This document shows, one piece after another, positions 42,801 to 51,673 of a stretch of DNA of 64,000 nt (positions are counted from its first letter, which is position 1; each line of letters begins with the position of its first letter). The notes under the pieces were generated by a model, which worked only from the letters and a program-made list of their open reading frames with translations, did not search any database and was not told where the DNA came from. This DNA is from Hydractinia symbiolongicarpus. Its lineage: Eukaryota; Cnidaria; Hydrozoa; Anthoathecata; Hydractiniidae. The DNA lies in assembly GCF_029227915.1 (NCBI RefSeq), contig NC_079878.1, positions 3,722,001 through 3,786,000 on the forward strand. Direction: 5' to 3'. The position numbers and the translations under genes were made by a program.

Positions 42801-44140
42801 CCCGGTCTTGGCCCGTATAGTCAAATGTATACAAAGAAAGTACCCAGGGAGTAAACTCATTTCCCGAACGATTTTTTAATTTTTTTTTTTACCACTAAAA
42901 CGCATGAGACTTGTAGTTTTCAAAAATGTTTTCATTTTTGATGAGACGCTGAATAAAAGAAGTTTAATCGCCGGCAAACGAAAACCCGCGATTTCCCGTA
43001 AATCCCGGACTCGGCCCGTATAGTCAAAAGTATACAAAGAAAGTATCCAGGGAGTAAACTGATTTCCCGAACGATTTTTTAAATTTTTTTTTCACCACTA
43101 AAACGCTTGAGACTTGTAGTTTTCAAAAATGTTTTCATTTTTGATCAGACGCTGAATAAAAGAAGTTTAATCGCCGGCAAACAAAAACCCGCCATTTCCC
43201 GTAAACCCCGGACTCTGCCCGCATAGTCAAAAGTATACAAAGAAAGTACCCAGGGAGTAAACTCATTTCCCGAACGATTTTTTAAATTATTTTTTCACCA
43301 CTAAAACGCATGAGACTTGTAGTTTTTAAAAATGTTTTCATTTTTGATGAGACGCTGAACAAAAGAAGTTTAATCGCCGGCAAACGAAAACCTGCGATTT
43401 CCCGTAAATCCCGGACTCGGCCCGTATAGTCAAAAGTATACAAAGAAAGTACCCAGGGAGTAAACTCATTTCCCGAACGATTTTTTTAATTTTTTTTTTT
43501 ACCACTAAAACGCATGAGACTTGTAGTTTACAAAAATGTTTTCATTTCTGATGAGACGCTTAATGAAAGAGGTTTAATCGCCGGAAAACGAAAACCCGCG
43601 ATTTCCCGTAAATCTCGGGCTTGGCCCGTATAGTCGAATGTATACAAAGGAAGTACCCAGGGAGTAAACTCATTTCCTGAACGATTTTTTAAATTTTTTT
43701 TTACCACTAAAACGCATGAGACTTGTAGTTTTTAAAAATGTTTTTATTTTTGATGAGACGCTGAATAAAAGTGGTTTAATCGCCGGCAAACGAAAACCCG
43801 CGATTTCCCGTAAATCCCGGGCTTGGCCCGTATAGTCGAATGTATACAAAGAAAGTACCCTGTGAGTAAACTCATTTCCAAAACGATTTTTTAAATTATC
43901 TTTTCACCACTAAAACGCATGAGACTTGCAGTTTTCAAAAATGTTTTCATTTTTGATGAGACGCTTAATGAAAGAGGTTTAATCGCCGGCAAACGAAATC
44001 CCGCGATTTCCCGTAAATCCCGGGCTCGGCCCGTATAGTCGAATGTATAGAAAGAAAGTACCCAGGGAGTAAACTCATTTCCCGAACGATTTTTTAATTA
44101 TTTTTTTTACCACTAAAACGCATGAGACTTGTAGTTTTCA
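39900..44140. repeat. Ten/eleven-monomer higher-order repeat, two copies
   Basis: Copy 1 (about 39900-42110) and copy 2 (about 42110-44140) share GAGATGCTGAATAAAAG, AAAACGCGCGATTTCC (about 40344 and 42576), GTATCCAGGGAGTAAACTG (about 41014 and 43044), TTTTGATCAGACGC, and GTAGTTTACAAAAATG (about 41494 and 43524). The offset is about 2232 bp before the monomer at 40672-40870 and about 2030 bp after it. Copy 2 therefore lacks exactly one monomer that copy 1 has. Confidence 0.85.
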
Positions 44141-47100
44141 AAAATGTTTTCATTTTTGATGAGACGTTTAATGAAAGAGGTTTAATCGCCGGCAAACGAA
44201 AACCCGCGATTTCCCGTAAATCCCGGGCTTGGCCCGTATAGTCGAATGTATACAAAGAAAGTAACCTGTGAGTAAACTCATTTCCAGAACGATTTTTTAA
44301 ATTATTTTTTCACCACTAAAGCGCATAAGACTTGCAGTTTTCAAAAATGTTTTCATTTTTGATGAGACGCTGAATAAAAGAAGTTTAATCGCCGGCAAAC
44401 GAAAACCTGCGATTTCCCGTAAATCCCGGACTCGGCCCGTATAGTCAATAGTATACAAAGAAAGTACCCAGGGAGTAAACTTATTTCCCGAACGATTTTT
44501 TAAATTTTTTTTTTACCACTAAAACGCATGAGACTTGTAGTTTTCAAAAATGTTTTCATTTTTGATGAGACGCTTAATGAAAGAGGTTTAATCGCCGGCA
44601 AACGAAATCCCGCGATTTCCCGTAAATCCCGGGCTTGGCCCGTATAGTCGAATGTATACAAAGAAAGTACCCAGGGAGTAAACTGATTTCCCGAACGATT
44701 TTTTAAATTTTTTTTTCACCACTAAAACGCTTGAGACTTGTAGTTTTCAAAAATGTTTTCATTTTTGATCAGACGCTGAATAAAAGAAGTTTAATCGCCG
44801 GCAAACGAAAACCCGCGATTTCCCGTAAATCCCGGGCTTGGCCTGTATAGTCGAATGTATACAAAGAAAGTACCCTGTGAGTAAACTCATTTCCAGAACG
44901 ATTTTTTAAATTATTTTTTCACCTCTAAAACGCCTAAGACTTGTAGTTTTCAAAAATGTTTTCATTTTTGATGAGACGCTGAATAAAAGAAGTTTAATCT
45001 CCGGCAAACGAAAACCCGCGATTTCCCGTAAATCCCGGGCTTGGCCCGTATAGTCAAAAGTATACAAAGAAAGTACCCAGGAAGTAAACTCATTTCCCGA
45101 ACGATTTTTTAATTTATTTTTTCACCACTAAAACGCATGAGACTTGTAGTTTTCAAAAATGTTTTAATTTTTGATGAGACGCTGAATAAAAGAAGTTTAA
45201 TCGCCGGCAAACGAAAACCTGCGAATTCCCGTAAATCCCGGACTCGGCCCGTATAGTCAGAAGTATACAAAGAAAGTACACAGGGTGTAAACTCATTTCC
45301 CGAACGATTTCTTAATTTATTTTTTCACCACTAAAACGCATGAGACTTGTAGTTTTCAAAAATGTTTTCATTTTTGATGAGACGCTGAATAAAAGAAGTT
45401 TAATCGCCGGCAAACGAAAACCTGCGAATTCCCGTAAATCCCGGACTTGGCCTGTATAGTCAAAAGTATACAAAGAAAGTACCCAGGGTGTAAACTCATT
45501 TCCCGAACGATTTTTTAAATTTTTTTTTTACCACTAAAACGCATGAGACTTGTAGTTTTCAAAAATGTTTTCATTTTTGATGAGACGCTTAATGAAAGAG
45601 GCTTAATCGCCGGCAAACGAAATCCCGCGAATTCCCGTAAATCCCGGGCTTGGCCCGTATAGTCGAATGTATACAAAGAAAGTACCCAGGGAGTAAACTC
45701 ATTTCCCGAAGGATTTTTTAAATTTTTTTTTCACCACTAAAACGCTTGAGACTTGTAGTTTTCAAAAATGTTTATATTTTTGATCAGACGCTGAATAAAA
45801 GAAGTTTAATCGCCGGCAAACGAAAACCCGCCATTTCCCGTAAACCCTGGACTCGGCCCGCATAGTCAAAAGTATACAAAGAAAGTACCCAGGGAGTAAA
45901 CTCATTTCCCGATCGATTTTTTGAATTATTTTTTCACCACTAAAACGCATGAGACTTGTAGTTTTTAAAAATGTTTTCATTTTTGATGAGACGCTGAACA
46001 AAAGAAGTTTAATCGCCGGCAAACGAAAACCTGCGATTTCCCGTAAATCCCGGACTCGGCTCGTATAGTCAAAAGTATACAAAGAAAGTACCCAGGGTGT
46101 AAACTCATTTCCCGAACGATTTTTTAAATTATTTTTTCACCACTAAAACGCATGAGACTTGTAGTTTTCAAAAATGTTTTCATTTTTGATGAGACGCTGA
46201 AAAAAAGAAGTTTAATCGCCGGTAAACAAAAACCTGTGATTTCCCGTACGTCCCAGACTCGGCCCGTATAGTCAAAAGTATACAAAGAAAGTACCCAGGG
46301 TGTAAACGCATTTCCCGAACGATTTTTTAAATTATTATTTCACCACTAAAGCCCATGAGACTTGTAGTTTTTAAAAATGTTTTCATTTTTGATGAGACGC
46401 TGAATAAAAGAAGTTTAATCGCCCTCAAACGAAAACCCGCGACTTCCCGTAAATCCCGGACTCGGCCCGTATAGTCAAAAGTATACAAAGAAAGTACCCA
46501 GGGAGTAAACTCATTTCCCGAAAGATTTTTTAAATTATTTTTTCACCACTAAAACACATGAGACTTGTAGTTTTCAAAAATGTTTTCATTTTTGATGAGA
46601 CGCCTAATAAAAGAAGTTTAATTGCCGGCAAACGAAAACCCGCGACTTCCCGTAAATCCCGGACTCGGCCCGTATAGTCAAAAGTATACAAAGAAAGTAC
46701 CCAGGGTGTAAACTCATTTCCCGAACGATTTTTTAAATTATTATTTCACCACTAAAGCCCATGAGACTTGTATTTTTTAAAAATGTTTTCATTTTTGATG
46801 AGACGCTGAATAAAACAAGTTTAATCGCCGGCAAACGAAAACCCGCGACTTTCCGTAAATCCGGACTCGGCCCGTATAGTCAAAAGTATACAAAGAAAGT
46901 ACCCAGGGAGTAAACTCATTTCCCGAACAATTTTTTAAATTATTATTTTACCACTAAAGGCCATGAGACTTGTAGTTTTCAGAAATGTTTTCATTTTTGA
47001 TGAGACGCTTAATGAAAGAGGTTTAATCGCCGGTAAACGAAAACCTGCGATTTCCCGTACGTCCCGGACTCGGCCCGTATAGTCAAAAGTATACAAAGAA

Positions 47101-48003
47101 AGTACCCAGGGTGTAAACGCATTTCCCAAACGATTTTTTAAATTATTATTTCACCACTAAAGCCCATGAGACTTGTAGTTTTTAAAAATGTTTTCATTTT
47201 TGATGAGACGCTGAATAAAAGAAGTTTAATCGCCCTCAAACGAAAACCCGCGACTTCCCGTAAATCCCGGACTCGGCCCGTATAGTCAAAAGTATACAAA
47301 GAAAGTACCCAGGGAGTAAACTCATTTCCCGAACGATTTTTTAAATTATTTTTTCACCACTAAAACGCATGAGACTTGTAGTTTTTAAAAATGTTTTCTT
47401 TTTTGATGAGACGCTGAATAAAAGAAGTTTAATCGCCCTCAAACAAAATCCCGCGACTTCCCGTAAATCCCGGACTCGGCCCGTATAGTCAAAAGTATAC
47501 AAAGAAAGTACCCATGGAGTAAACTCATTTCCCGAACGATTTTTTAAATTATTTTTTCATCACTAAAACGCATGAGACTTGTTGTTTTCAAAAATGTTTT
47601 CATTTTTGATGAGACGCTTAAAAAAAGAAGTTTAATCGCCGGTAAACGAAAACCTGCGATTTCCCGTACGTCCCGGACTCGGCCCGTATAGTCAAAAGTA
47701 TACAAAGAAAGTACCCAGGGTGTAAACGCATTTCCCGAACGATTTTTTAAATTATTATTTCACCACTAAAGCCCATGAGACTTGTAGTTTTTAAAAATGT
47801 TTTCATTTTTGATGAGACGCTGAATAAAAGAAGTTTAATCGCCCTCAAACGAAAACCCGCAACTTCCCGTAAATCCCGGACTCGGCCCGTATAGTCAAAG
47901 GTATACAAAGAAAGTACCCAGGGAGTAAACTCATTTCCCGAACGATTTTTTAAATTATTTTTTCACCACTAAAACGCATGAGACTTGTAGTTTTTAAAAA
48001 TGT

Positions 48004-48006
48004 TTT
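48004..48006. other. Target-site duplication TTT, left
   Basis: The interrupted monomer reads AAAAATGTTTT and then enters the element. TTT is repeated immediately after the right terminus, where CTTTTTTGATGAG follows. The undisturbed monomer at 54453-54475 reads through as ATGTTTTCTTTTTTGATGAG, so one TTT is a duplication. Because both satellite and element offer a C at the junction, a 4-bp TTTC duplication with an ACGG start is formally possible; symmetric termini favour 3 bp. Confidence 0.8.
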
Positions 48007-48039
48007 CACGGCGGGTAAAAACGGTCCAAGAAATGCTTA
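48007..48039 (+). repeat. Left terminal inverted repeat
   Basis: Imperfect 33-bp terminal repeat. The outer nine bases CACGGCGGG and the inner nine AAATGCTTA (48031-48039) match the right end exactly and without a gap; the 15 bases between are mostly different. Two spaced conserved boxes suggest a terminal cleavage motif plus a transposase-binding box. Confidence 0.85.
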
Positions 48040-48093
48040 TCAAAAGCGTCCGCGTTTTTCGGCCCGTAGGTTTTTAAAAACGGTCGAGGACCG
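48017..48093 (+). repeat. Left subterminal direct repeats and small dyad
   Basis: AAAAACGGTC occurs at 48017-48026 and again at 48076-48085. The second copy opens a perfect dyad CGGTC-GAG-GACCG at 48081-48093. Subterminal short repeats are typical transposase-binding sites of CACTA elements; binding here is inferred. Confidence 0.55.
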
Positions 48094-48676
48094 TAAGTAT
48101 TATATCTTTGGTACATGGTACCATACTTTTATCTGGTATGTGTTTTAAACGTGTCTGATGGTTTTACGAGCGCTAGAATTTGAAAGTCGAATAAATTTTC
48201 TTTCGATCGAATATAAACATGCTTATGTTGAACATCGTGGAATGTCTTTTTAGCTGTCTTGAAATAGTGCCTCTTTCAATTTTACCCTTCCAGTAACAAA
48301 CTTTGTTGGGTATAGAATAGTATTAAATGGTATTATTTTTCTATTTGAAGGCATTAAAACGCAAGTTGTAAGACGAATCTTCAATTCTGTTGTTTTACAT
48401 TTTTTAATTTTGAAGTTTTTTTGGTAAATAAAAGCAACGGAAGTATGGGAAAATTGTAGTAAGCTACGTATGGCAGTCTCAGGAATTAAGAAATGGCGGC
48501 CATTTTTAAATTGTTTCTTTTTTATTATATTCTGTAAACTAAGGTGTGTTAATGGTCTATCTGGCTATGTCCTATGAGTATAAGTATATTTTAGGTCTCA
48601 TATAGCCGACTTCTCAATTTTTCACAATATATACAAGAAACCCATCCATATAAAAAAAATTAAAACTTGTCTTTAA

Positions 48677-48692
48677 AGCTAGCTAGCTAGCT
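48677..48692. repeat. AGCT tetranucleotide run (4 copies)
   Basis: Four tandem AGCT units form a self-complementary 16-base stretch. Shorter AGCTAGCT words follow at 48731-48738 and 48854-48861, and a three-unit run lies at 52271-52282 on the far side of the genes. The distribution on both flanks could be a subterminal motif set or simple-sequence growth. Confidence 0.75.
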
Positions 48693-49145
48693 AAATATTT
48701 TGTGGATGTGTTGTCCCATTGTATAGCTATAGCTAGCTATGCTTTATTCTGACTAAATTTTCTCATGTATTAATTTTTTCGCAAGTTTTCATTCATCCAC
48801 AAGTAACAAGGAAAAATTTAGGGTTTTTAGGCAAAATAGATGCGTTAAACCGTAGCTAGCTAGAGTTCTGTGTATAGATGAGCGAATGTTTACAAAGTTC
48901 TGTATATGTACGCGCATTCTTACAGGCAATAAAAGAAGGACCACATAAGAAAAACTATTTCCACTAATTTATATATTTAAGGAATAAACGATCTAAAAGG
49001 AGCTGGAATTGGAATACCGTTTTTTTTAATTAAGAAAAGAAAAATGTTTTTTCCCTATAAATAACGAACTTGTGTTTATATATATATACGTTTATTCTTA
49101 TTTTTTTTAAAACATTCCAAGACATAAAAATTCATTTCTTTGTGT

Positions 49146-49302
49146 CATTCGCCAAAATAAATTCCGTTAAAATAAACATTTTTTTGTATTCGCCAAATTA
49201 AATCCTCGCCAAATTTTATAAAATTTATCATTCGCAAAATTAAATCCCCGCCAAGTATTCCATTTTGGTCATTCACCATTAAATACTCTCCAAAATTTAT
49301 CC
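49146..49302. repeat. Cluster of imperfect CGCCAAATTAAATCC-type short repeats
   Basis: About seven degenerate units of roughly 20 bp, for example ATTCGCCAAAATAAATTCC, ATTCGCCAAATTAAATCC, CTCGCCAAATTTTAT, ATTCGCAAAATTAAATCC, CCGCCAAGTATTCC, ATTCACCATTAAATAC and CTCCAAAATTTATCC. The cluster sits directly upstream of the first reading frame. It may be a regulatory or transposase-binding array, or an older repeat caught in the element; nothing in the sequence decides. Confidence 0.65.
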
Positions 49303-49354
49303 ACTTAAGATAGTAAATAAAAATATCCTCTCTTTTTCATCTTCTTTTTCTAAA

Positions 49355-49939
49355 ATGACAGATAATAACTTTTCTTTTCTATATATATATATAATATATA
49401 TATTTATAATTACCTATGTTTTTAGATCATGTATAATGATGTCAGATTTAATTGATTCATATGCAGAGTTGGACGAAAAAAATATCCTCGTCATCAATTT
49501 AATAAAGTTTCACTTCGATACAATTTTAACATCTCTTAATCGAAAAATTCAAGCAAAACAAACTTTGTATAATCCCTTCAAAGTTGTCATTAATGAACGT
49601 GTCCATTCCGAAATATTTTTAGCTGTTTATAAAGCCATTCGCGACTTCCGCACAGCTTACGGTAGAGAATTGATTGTTAAGAAAGACAAAAGTGGTATCA
49701 TTAAAGAAATTAGTATTATTTTTCACCATCTTGGGTCATTGAAATTCCATTTATCAAACTTGTCTAGCCTTGATATCAATAAAATATTCAAAAAGAAGTT
49801 TAAAAGCAATGCCGTCGGTGATATAATATGTGACGATGAAAAAAAATGTATTTTACATTACAAAGTGTCAACAAAGACATTAAATATAACTGCATCGTAC
49901 AAAGTTGTCAATCAATATGGTATGGTATGTAGTTATTGA
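49355..49939 (+). CDS. Unrecognised element-encoded protein (first reading frame)
   Basis: A 194-residue frame that I do not recognise. The first ATG (49355) has an A at -3, but residues 6-23 are a hydrophobic, Tyr/Ile-rich stretch encoded largely by a TA microsatellite. The codons for Met28 and Met29 (49436 and 49439), opening the M-S-D-L-I-D-S-Y-A-E segment, are a plausible true start. A TTTTTAG acceptor-like site ending at 49425 allows an upstream exon instead. From Met29 the protein is soluble-looking, Lys/Ile-rich and mixed helix-strand, with no cysteine motif or known domain. A donor-like GTATGT at 49925 near its end could splice, in phase, to CCTAG ending at 49961 and join the next frame, but that intron would be only 37 bp. 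Many CACTA elements encode a second, DNA-binding protein; that role here is speculation. Confidence 0.55.
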   Translation: MTDNNFSFLYIYIIYIFIITYVFRSCIMMSDLIDSYAELDEKNILVINLIKFHFDTILTSLNRKIQAKQTLYNPFKVVINERVHSEIFLAVYKAIRDFRTAYGRELIVKKDKSGIIKEISIIFHHLGSLKFHLSNLSSLDINKIFKKKFKSNAVGDIICDDEKKCILHYKVSTKTLNITASYKVVNQYGMVCSY

Positions 49940-49994
49940 CAGAATTGGATTTTTATCCTAGTTAAATGTTTTTATTTTGTTGTATTTCTATGCC

Positions 49995-50861
49995 ATGCCT
50001 CCTAAAGGAAAGTCAAAGGCACAAAACATTAAGTTTTCCCAGTTAGGAAAATATACATCAAACAGAAAAAAAATCAACGATATGGATTTGAAAATTTCAA
50101 ATCAGAGTAACCTAATTGAGGAAAAACAAAAACAATTAGCAGCATTGAGCAGTGAGATAACTTTGATTGAAAGGGATGTTGATAAGTTAAGAAATAGATT
50201 AGCTAGAAAAAGAAAACGTGTTAGACACCTAAACTATGAGTGTAGTAAGAATAGAGTGGACTCTGAAGTCAAATTTAGCATCAGCAAGGTAACAGCTGAG
50301 AGGCGTAGTAAATTCCCATCATCTAGTGATTTAAATAGATCAGCAAAAGATACACGTCGTCTGGAAACATTTGAAGCTTGTTCTGCCATTCACGGAGGGT
50401 CTAAGGAATCTGTTCAGCCGGTTATGTTTGGTATGATTGACACATTGTGTTCGAAAATCCCCTCAAAAATGTTTGCAAAAAGTTTATTGAATGCTAAATC
50501 ATCTGTAGTAAAACAGATAAAGGAAACTACCATCAAAATAGCAAATGAAGAATTTTACAATTCAGAAGATAATAAACTACGTTCTCTCAATGTTTTTTAC
50601 AGCCACAATGTCATGGGGAAAGCTAAATACATGGCAATTAGAAAGGCAAATAGAATTTCCCAGAATAAACAGAATTCAGTGGTTAATTATATTCAGTATC
50701 CTCATTTAGCAACCATTATCAATAACATTGATATAGGAACACTACATGACATACATCCAACTCTAACCTTTGGAGATGAAACAAAATCAGTTACAGGAAA
50801 TTATAGATCGTGTGATGAATTTTTGTTACGATTGGCAATGTCGTCAAAGAGCACTTCATGA
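49995..50861 (+). CDS. Putative transposase N-terminal part (coiled-coil, basic)
   Basis: A 288-residue frame starting at ATG 49995 (context GCCATGC), opening M-P-P-K-G-K-S-K. The frame is open further upstream but has no earlier ATG. Residues about 28-66 are heptad-like and charged, predicting a coiled coil. Residues 68-77 (L-A-R-K-R-K-R-V-R) are a strong basic cluster suited to nuclear import or DNA binding. A K-A-K-Y-M-A-I-R-K-A helix at about 209-218 resembles the DNA-binding portion of some transposases. Residues 259-280 (F-G-D-E-T through C-D-E-F-L-L-R-L) look conserved, but the last seven or so residues are Ser/Lys-rich and uninformative, as if read past a breakpoint. The stop overlaps the next start by four bases (ATGA at 50858). 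I infer it is the front half of one ancestral transposase whose catalytic centre is missing. Confidence 0.65.
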   Translation: MPPKGKSKAQNIKFSQLGKYTSNRKKINDMDLKISNQSNLIEEKQKQLAALSSEITLIERDVDKLRNRLARKRKRVRHLNYECSKNRVDSEVKFSISKVTAERRSKFPSSSDLNRSAKDTRRLETFEACSAIHGGSKESVQPVMFGMIDTLCSKIPSKMFAKSLLNAKSSVVKQIKETTIKIANEEFYNSEDNKLRSLNVFYSHNVMGKAKYMAIRKANRISQNKQNSVVNYIQYPHLATIINNIDIGTLHDIHPTLTFGDETKSVTGNYRSCDEFLLRLAMSSKSTS

Positions 50862-51673
50862 AGTTATTCAATCTATGTTTGGCAACTGCTCCATTGAATT
50901 CCTACAAAGCATTTAAAGATATACCTTCCTCACATGCTTTAATTAAATTTGTTAATTTTATACGTTCAGCAATGGGATGTAATTTTTTGTCGAAAAAAAT
51001 TATCCGGTGGTTTAATGAAAGCAGTTCTAAGAATGAAAGTAGTTTCACTTTTCGTTTTCGTGGAAAGGAGAGTAAAGCCTTTCTTTGTCATTTCCCAGAA
51101 TTAAATTTACTTATTTTAAATGAATTGAAGAGTGAACAAATGAAAATAAGGCTGCATCAAATCCATTTTCAGTTCATATGTTTGCGAAAAATTATTTCAC
51201 TATCAGTACGTGTAGAGAATTTCAATTTGGAACTTTTAAAAGATTTAAAGAAGCAATGTAAACTACTTTTCAAGTCAAGCTGTTGGTATGATGTAAGCGT
51301 CTCACCCAGTTTATGGACTTTATGTAACTGCATACCTTTCCATGCTGAAAGTACTTTGCTGTGCTACGGTTTCGGAATTGGATGTAATAGTATGGAAGGG
51401 CGGGAGCAAAAGCACCAGATGATTGTAAAGTATTCTAACAATACCACTTTCCAATGTCGCTGGCCAAGAATTTTCCGTCACGAGTACATACAATTGTTGC
51501 ATCTGAGAGAAAACGGTTACGATAAGTTGCACTATGTTTCAAGAGGATCTGATTACATACCAGAGAGAGATATGTGTTGTGAACATTGCTTGCTGCTTGT
51601 TAGAAATAACTTGAAATGCCAACTATGTGAGAGTGCTTTCATGAAAAAGGTTTTTTCTGATTTAGAAATTTAG
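50858..51673 (+). CDS. Putative transposase C-terminal part (EGREQKH motif, zinc knuckle)
   Basis: A 271-residue frame in the -1 frame relative to the preceding one. Its frame is open back to 50819, before the ATG, so coding similarity may begin upstream of Met1. Residues 41-51 are C-N-F-L-S-K-K-I-I-R-W and 64-71 F-R-F-R-G-K-E. At 178-186 lies S-M-E-G-R-E-Q-K-H, followed by R-W-P-R-I-F-R-H-E-Y at 201-210 and L-R-E-N-G at 216-220. Cysteines C241-x2-C244-x9-C254-x2-C257 form a plausible zinc knuckle. I associate the E-G-R-E-Q-K-H/F-R-H-E-Y combination with uncharacterised transposon-derived proteins of cnidarians and other invertebrates; this is recollection and was not searched. Glu180 or Glu183 could be the final acidic residue of a DDE site, but the two preceding Asp-bearing strands are not visible, so the product is unlikely to be active alone. 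Confidence 0.65.
   Translation: MKLFNLCLATAPLNSYKAFKDIPSSHALIKFVNFIRSAMGCNFLSKKIIRWFNESSSKNESSFTFRFRGKESKAFLCHFPELNLLILNELKSEQMKIRLHQIHFQFICLRKIISLSVRVENFNLELLKDLKKQCKLLFKSSCWYDVSVSPSLWTLCNCIPFHAESTLLCYGFGIGCNSMEGREQKHQMIVKYSNNTTFQCRWPRIFRHEYIQLLHLRENGYDKLHYVSRGSDYIPERDMCCEHCLLLVRNNLKCQLCESAFMKKVFSDLEI

Larger units (their letters stand above)
1..48006. repeat. 203-bp satellite DNA array, left arm
   Basis: Uninterrupted head-to-tail monomers of about 203 bp, all in one orientation. Each contains, in order, a CACCACTAAAACGC word, ATGAGACTTGTAG, an A/T-tract segment around AAAAATGTTTTCATTTTTG, ATGAGACGCT, a GC-rich core (GCCGGCAAACGAAAACC, TTTCCCGTAAATCC, GGCCCGTATAG), the dyad ending in GTATAC, AAAGAAAGTACCC, GTAAACTCATTTCCCG, and a variable T-rich linker. 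About 237 copies fit in this arm. No gene-like sequence is present. Short open frames on both strands follow the repeat phase and are not conserved as proteins. The monomer matches no satellite I can name. Tandem satellites of this size usually mark centromeric or other heterochromatin; that role is inferred. Confidence 0.98.
48040..49354. other. Element 5' non-coding region
   Basis: About 1.3 kb of AT-rich sequence without a convincing coding frame. It holds the subterminal repeats, AGCT-type palindromic clusters (48677-48692, 48731-48738, 48854-48861), a short TA run near 49077-49088 and a cluster of CGCCAAA-type repeats at 49146-49302. A promoter for the downstream frames should lie here, but no core element could be assigned. 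Confidence 0.6.

Noticed and set aside
131-48000. Dozens of 60-121 residue open frames on both strands within the left satellite arm
   Set aside because: They recur with the monomer, cross monomer boundaries in rotating frames (203 is not a multiple of three), overlap on opposite strands, and are broken by single-base changes in neighbouring copies. They reflect low stop density in the repeat.
48108-48128. GGTACATGGTACC near-palindrome as a regulatory operator
   Set aside because: An isolated imperfect dyad without a second copy or positional support.
49925-49961. A 37-bp intron annotated as a certain feature
   Set aside because: The signals are present and in phase, but this is below usual metazoan intron size and cannot be confirmed from sequence alone; it is kept only as a possibility.
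51320-51532. 70-codon minus-strand frame
   Set aside because: It lies antisense within the better supported 271-residue frame and has no recognisable feature.
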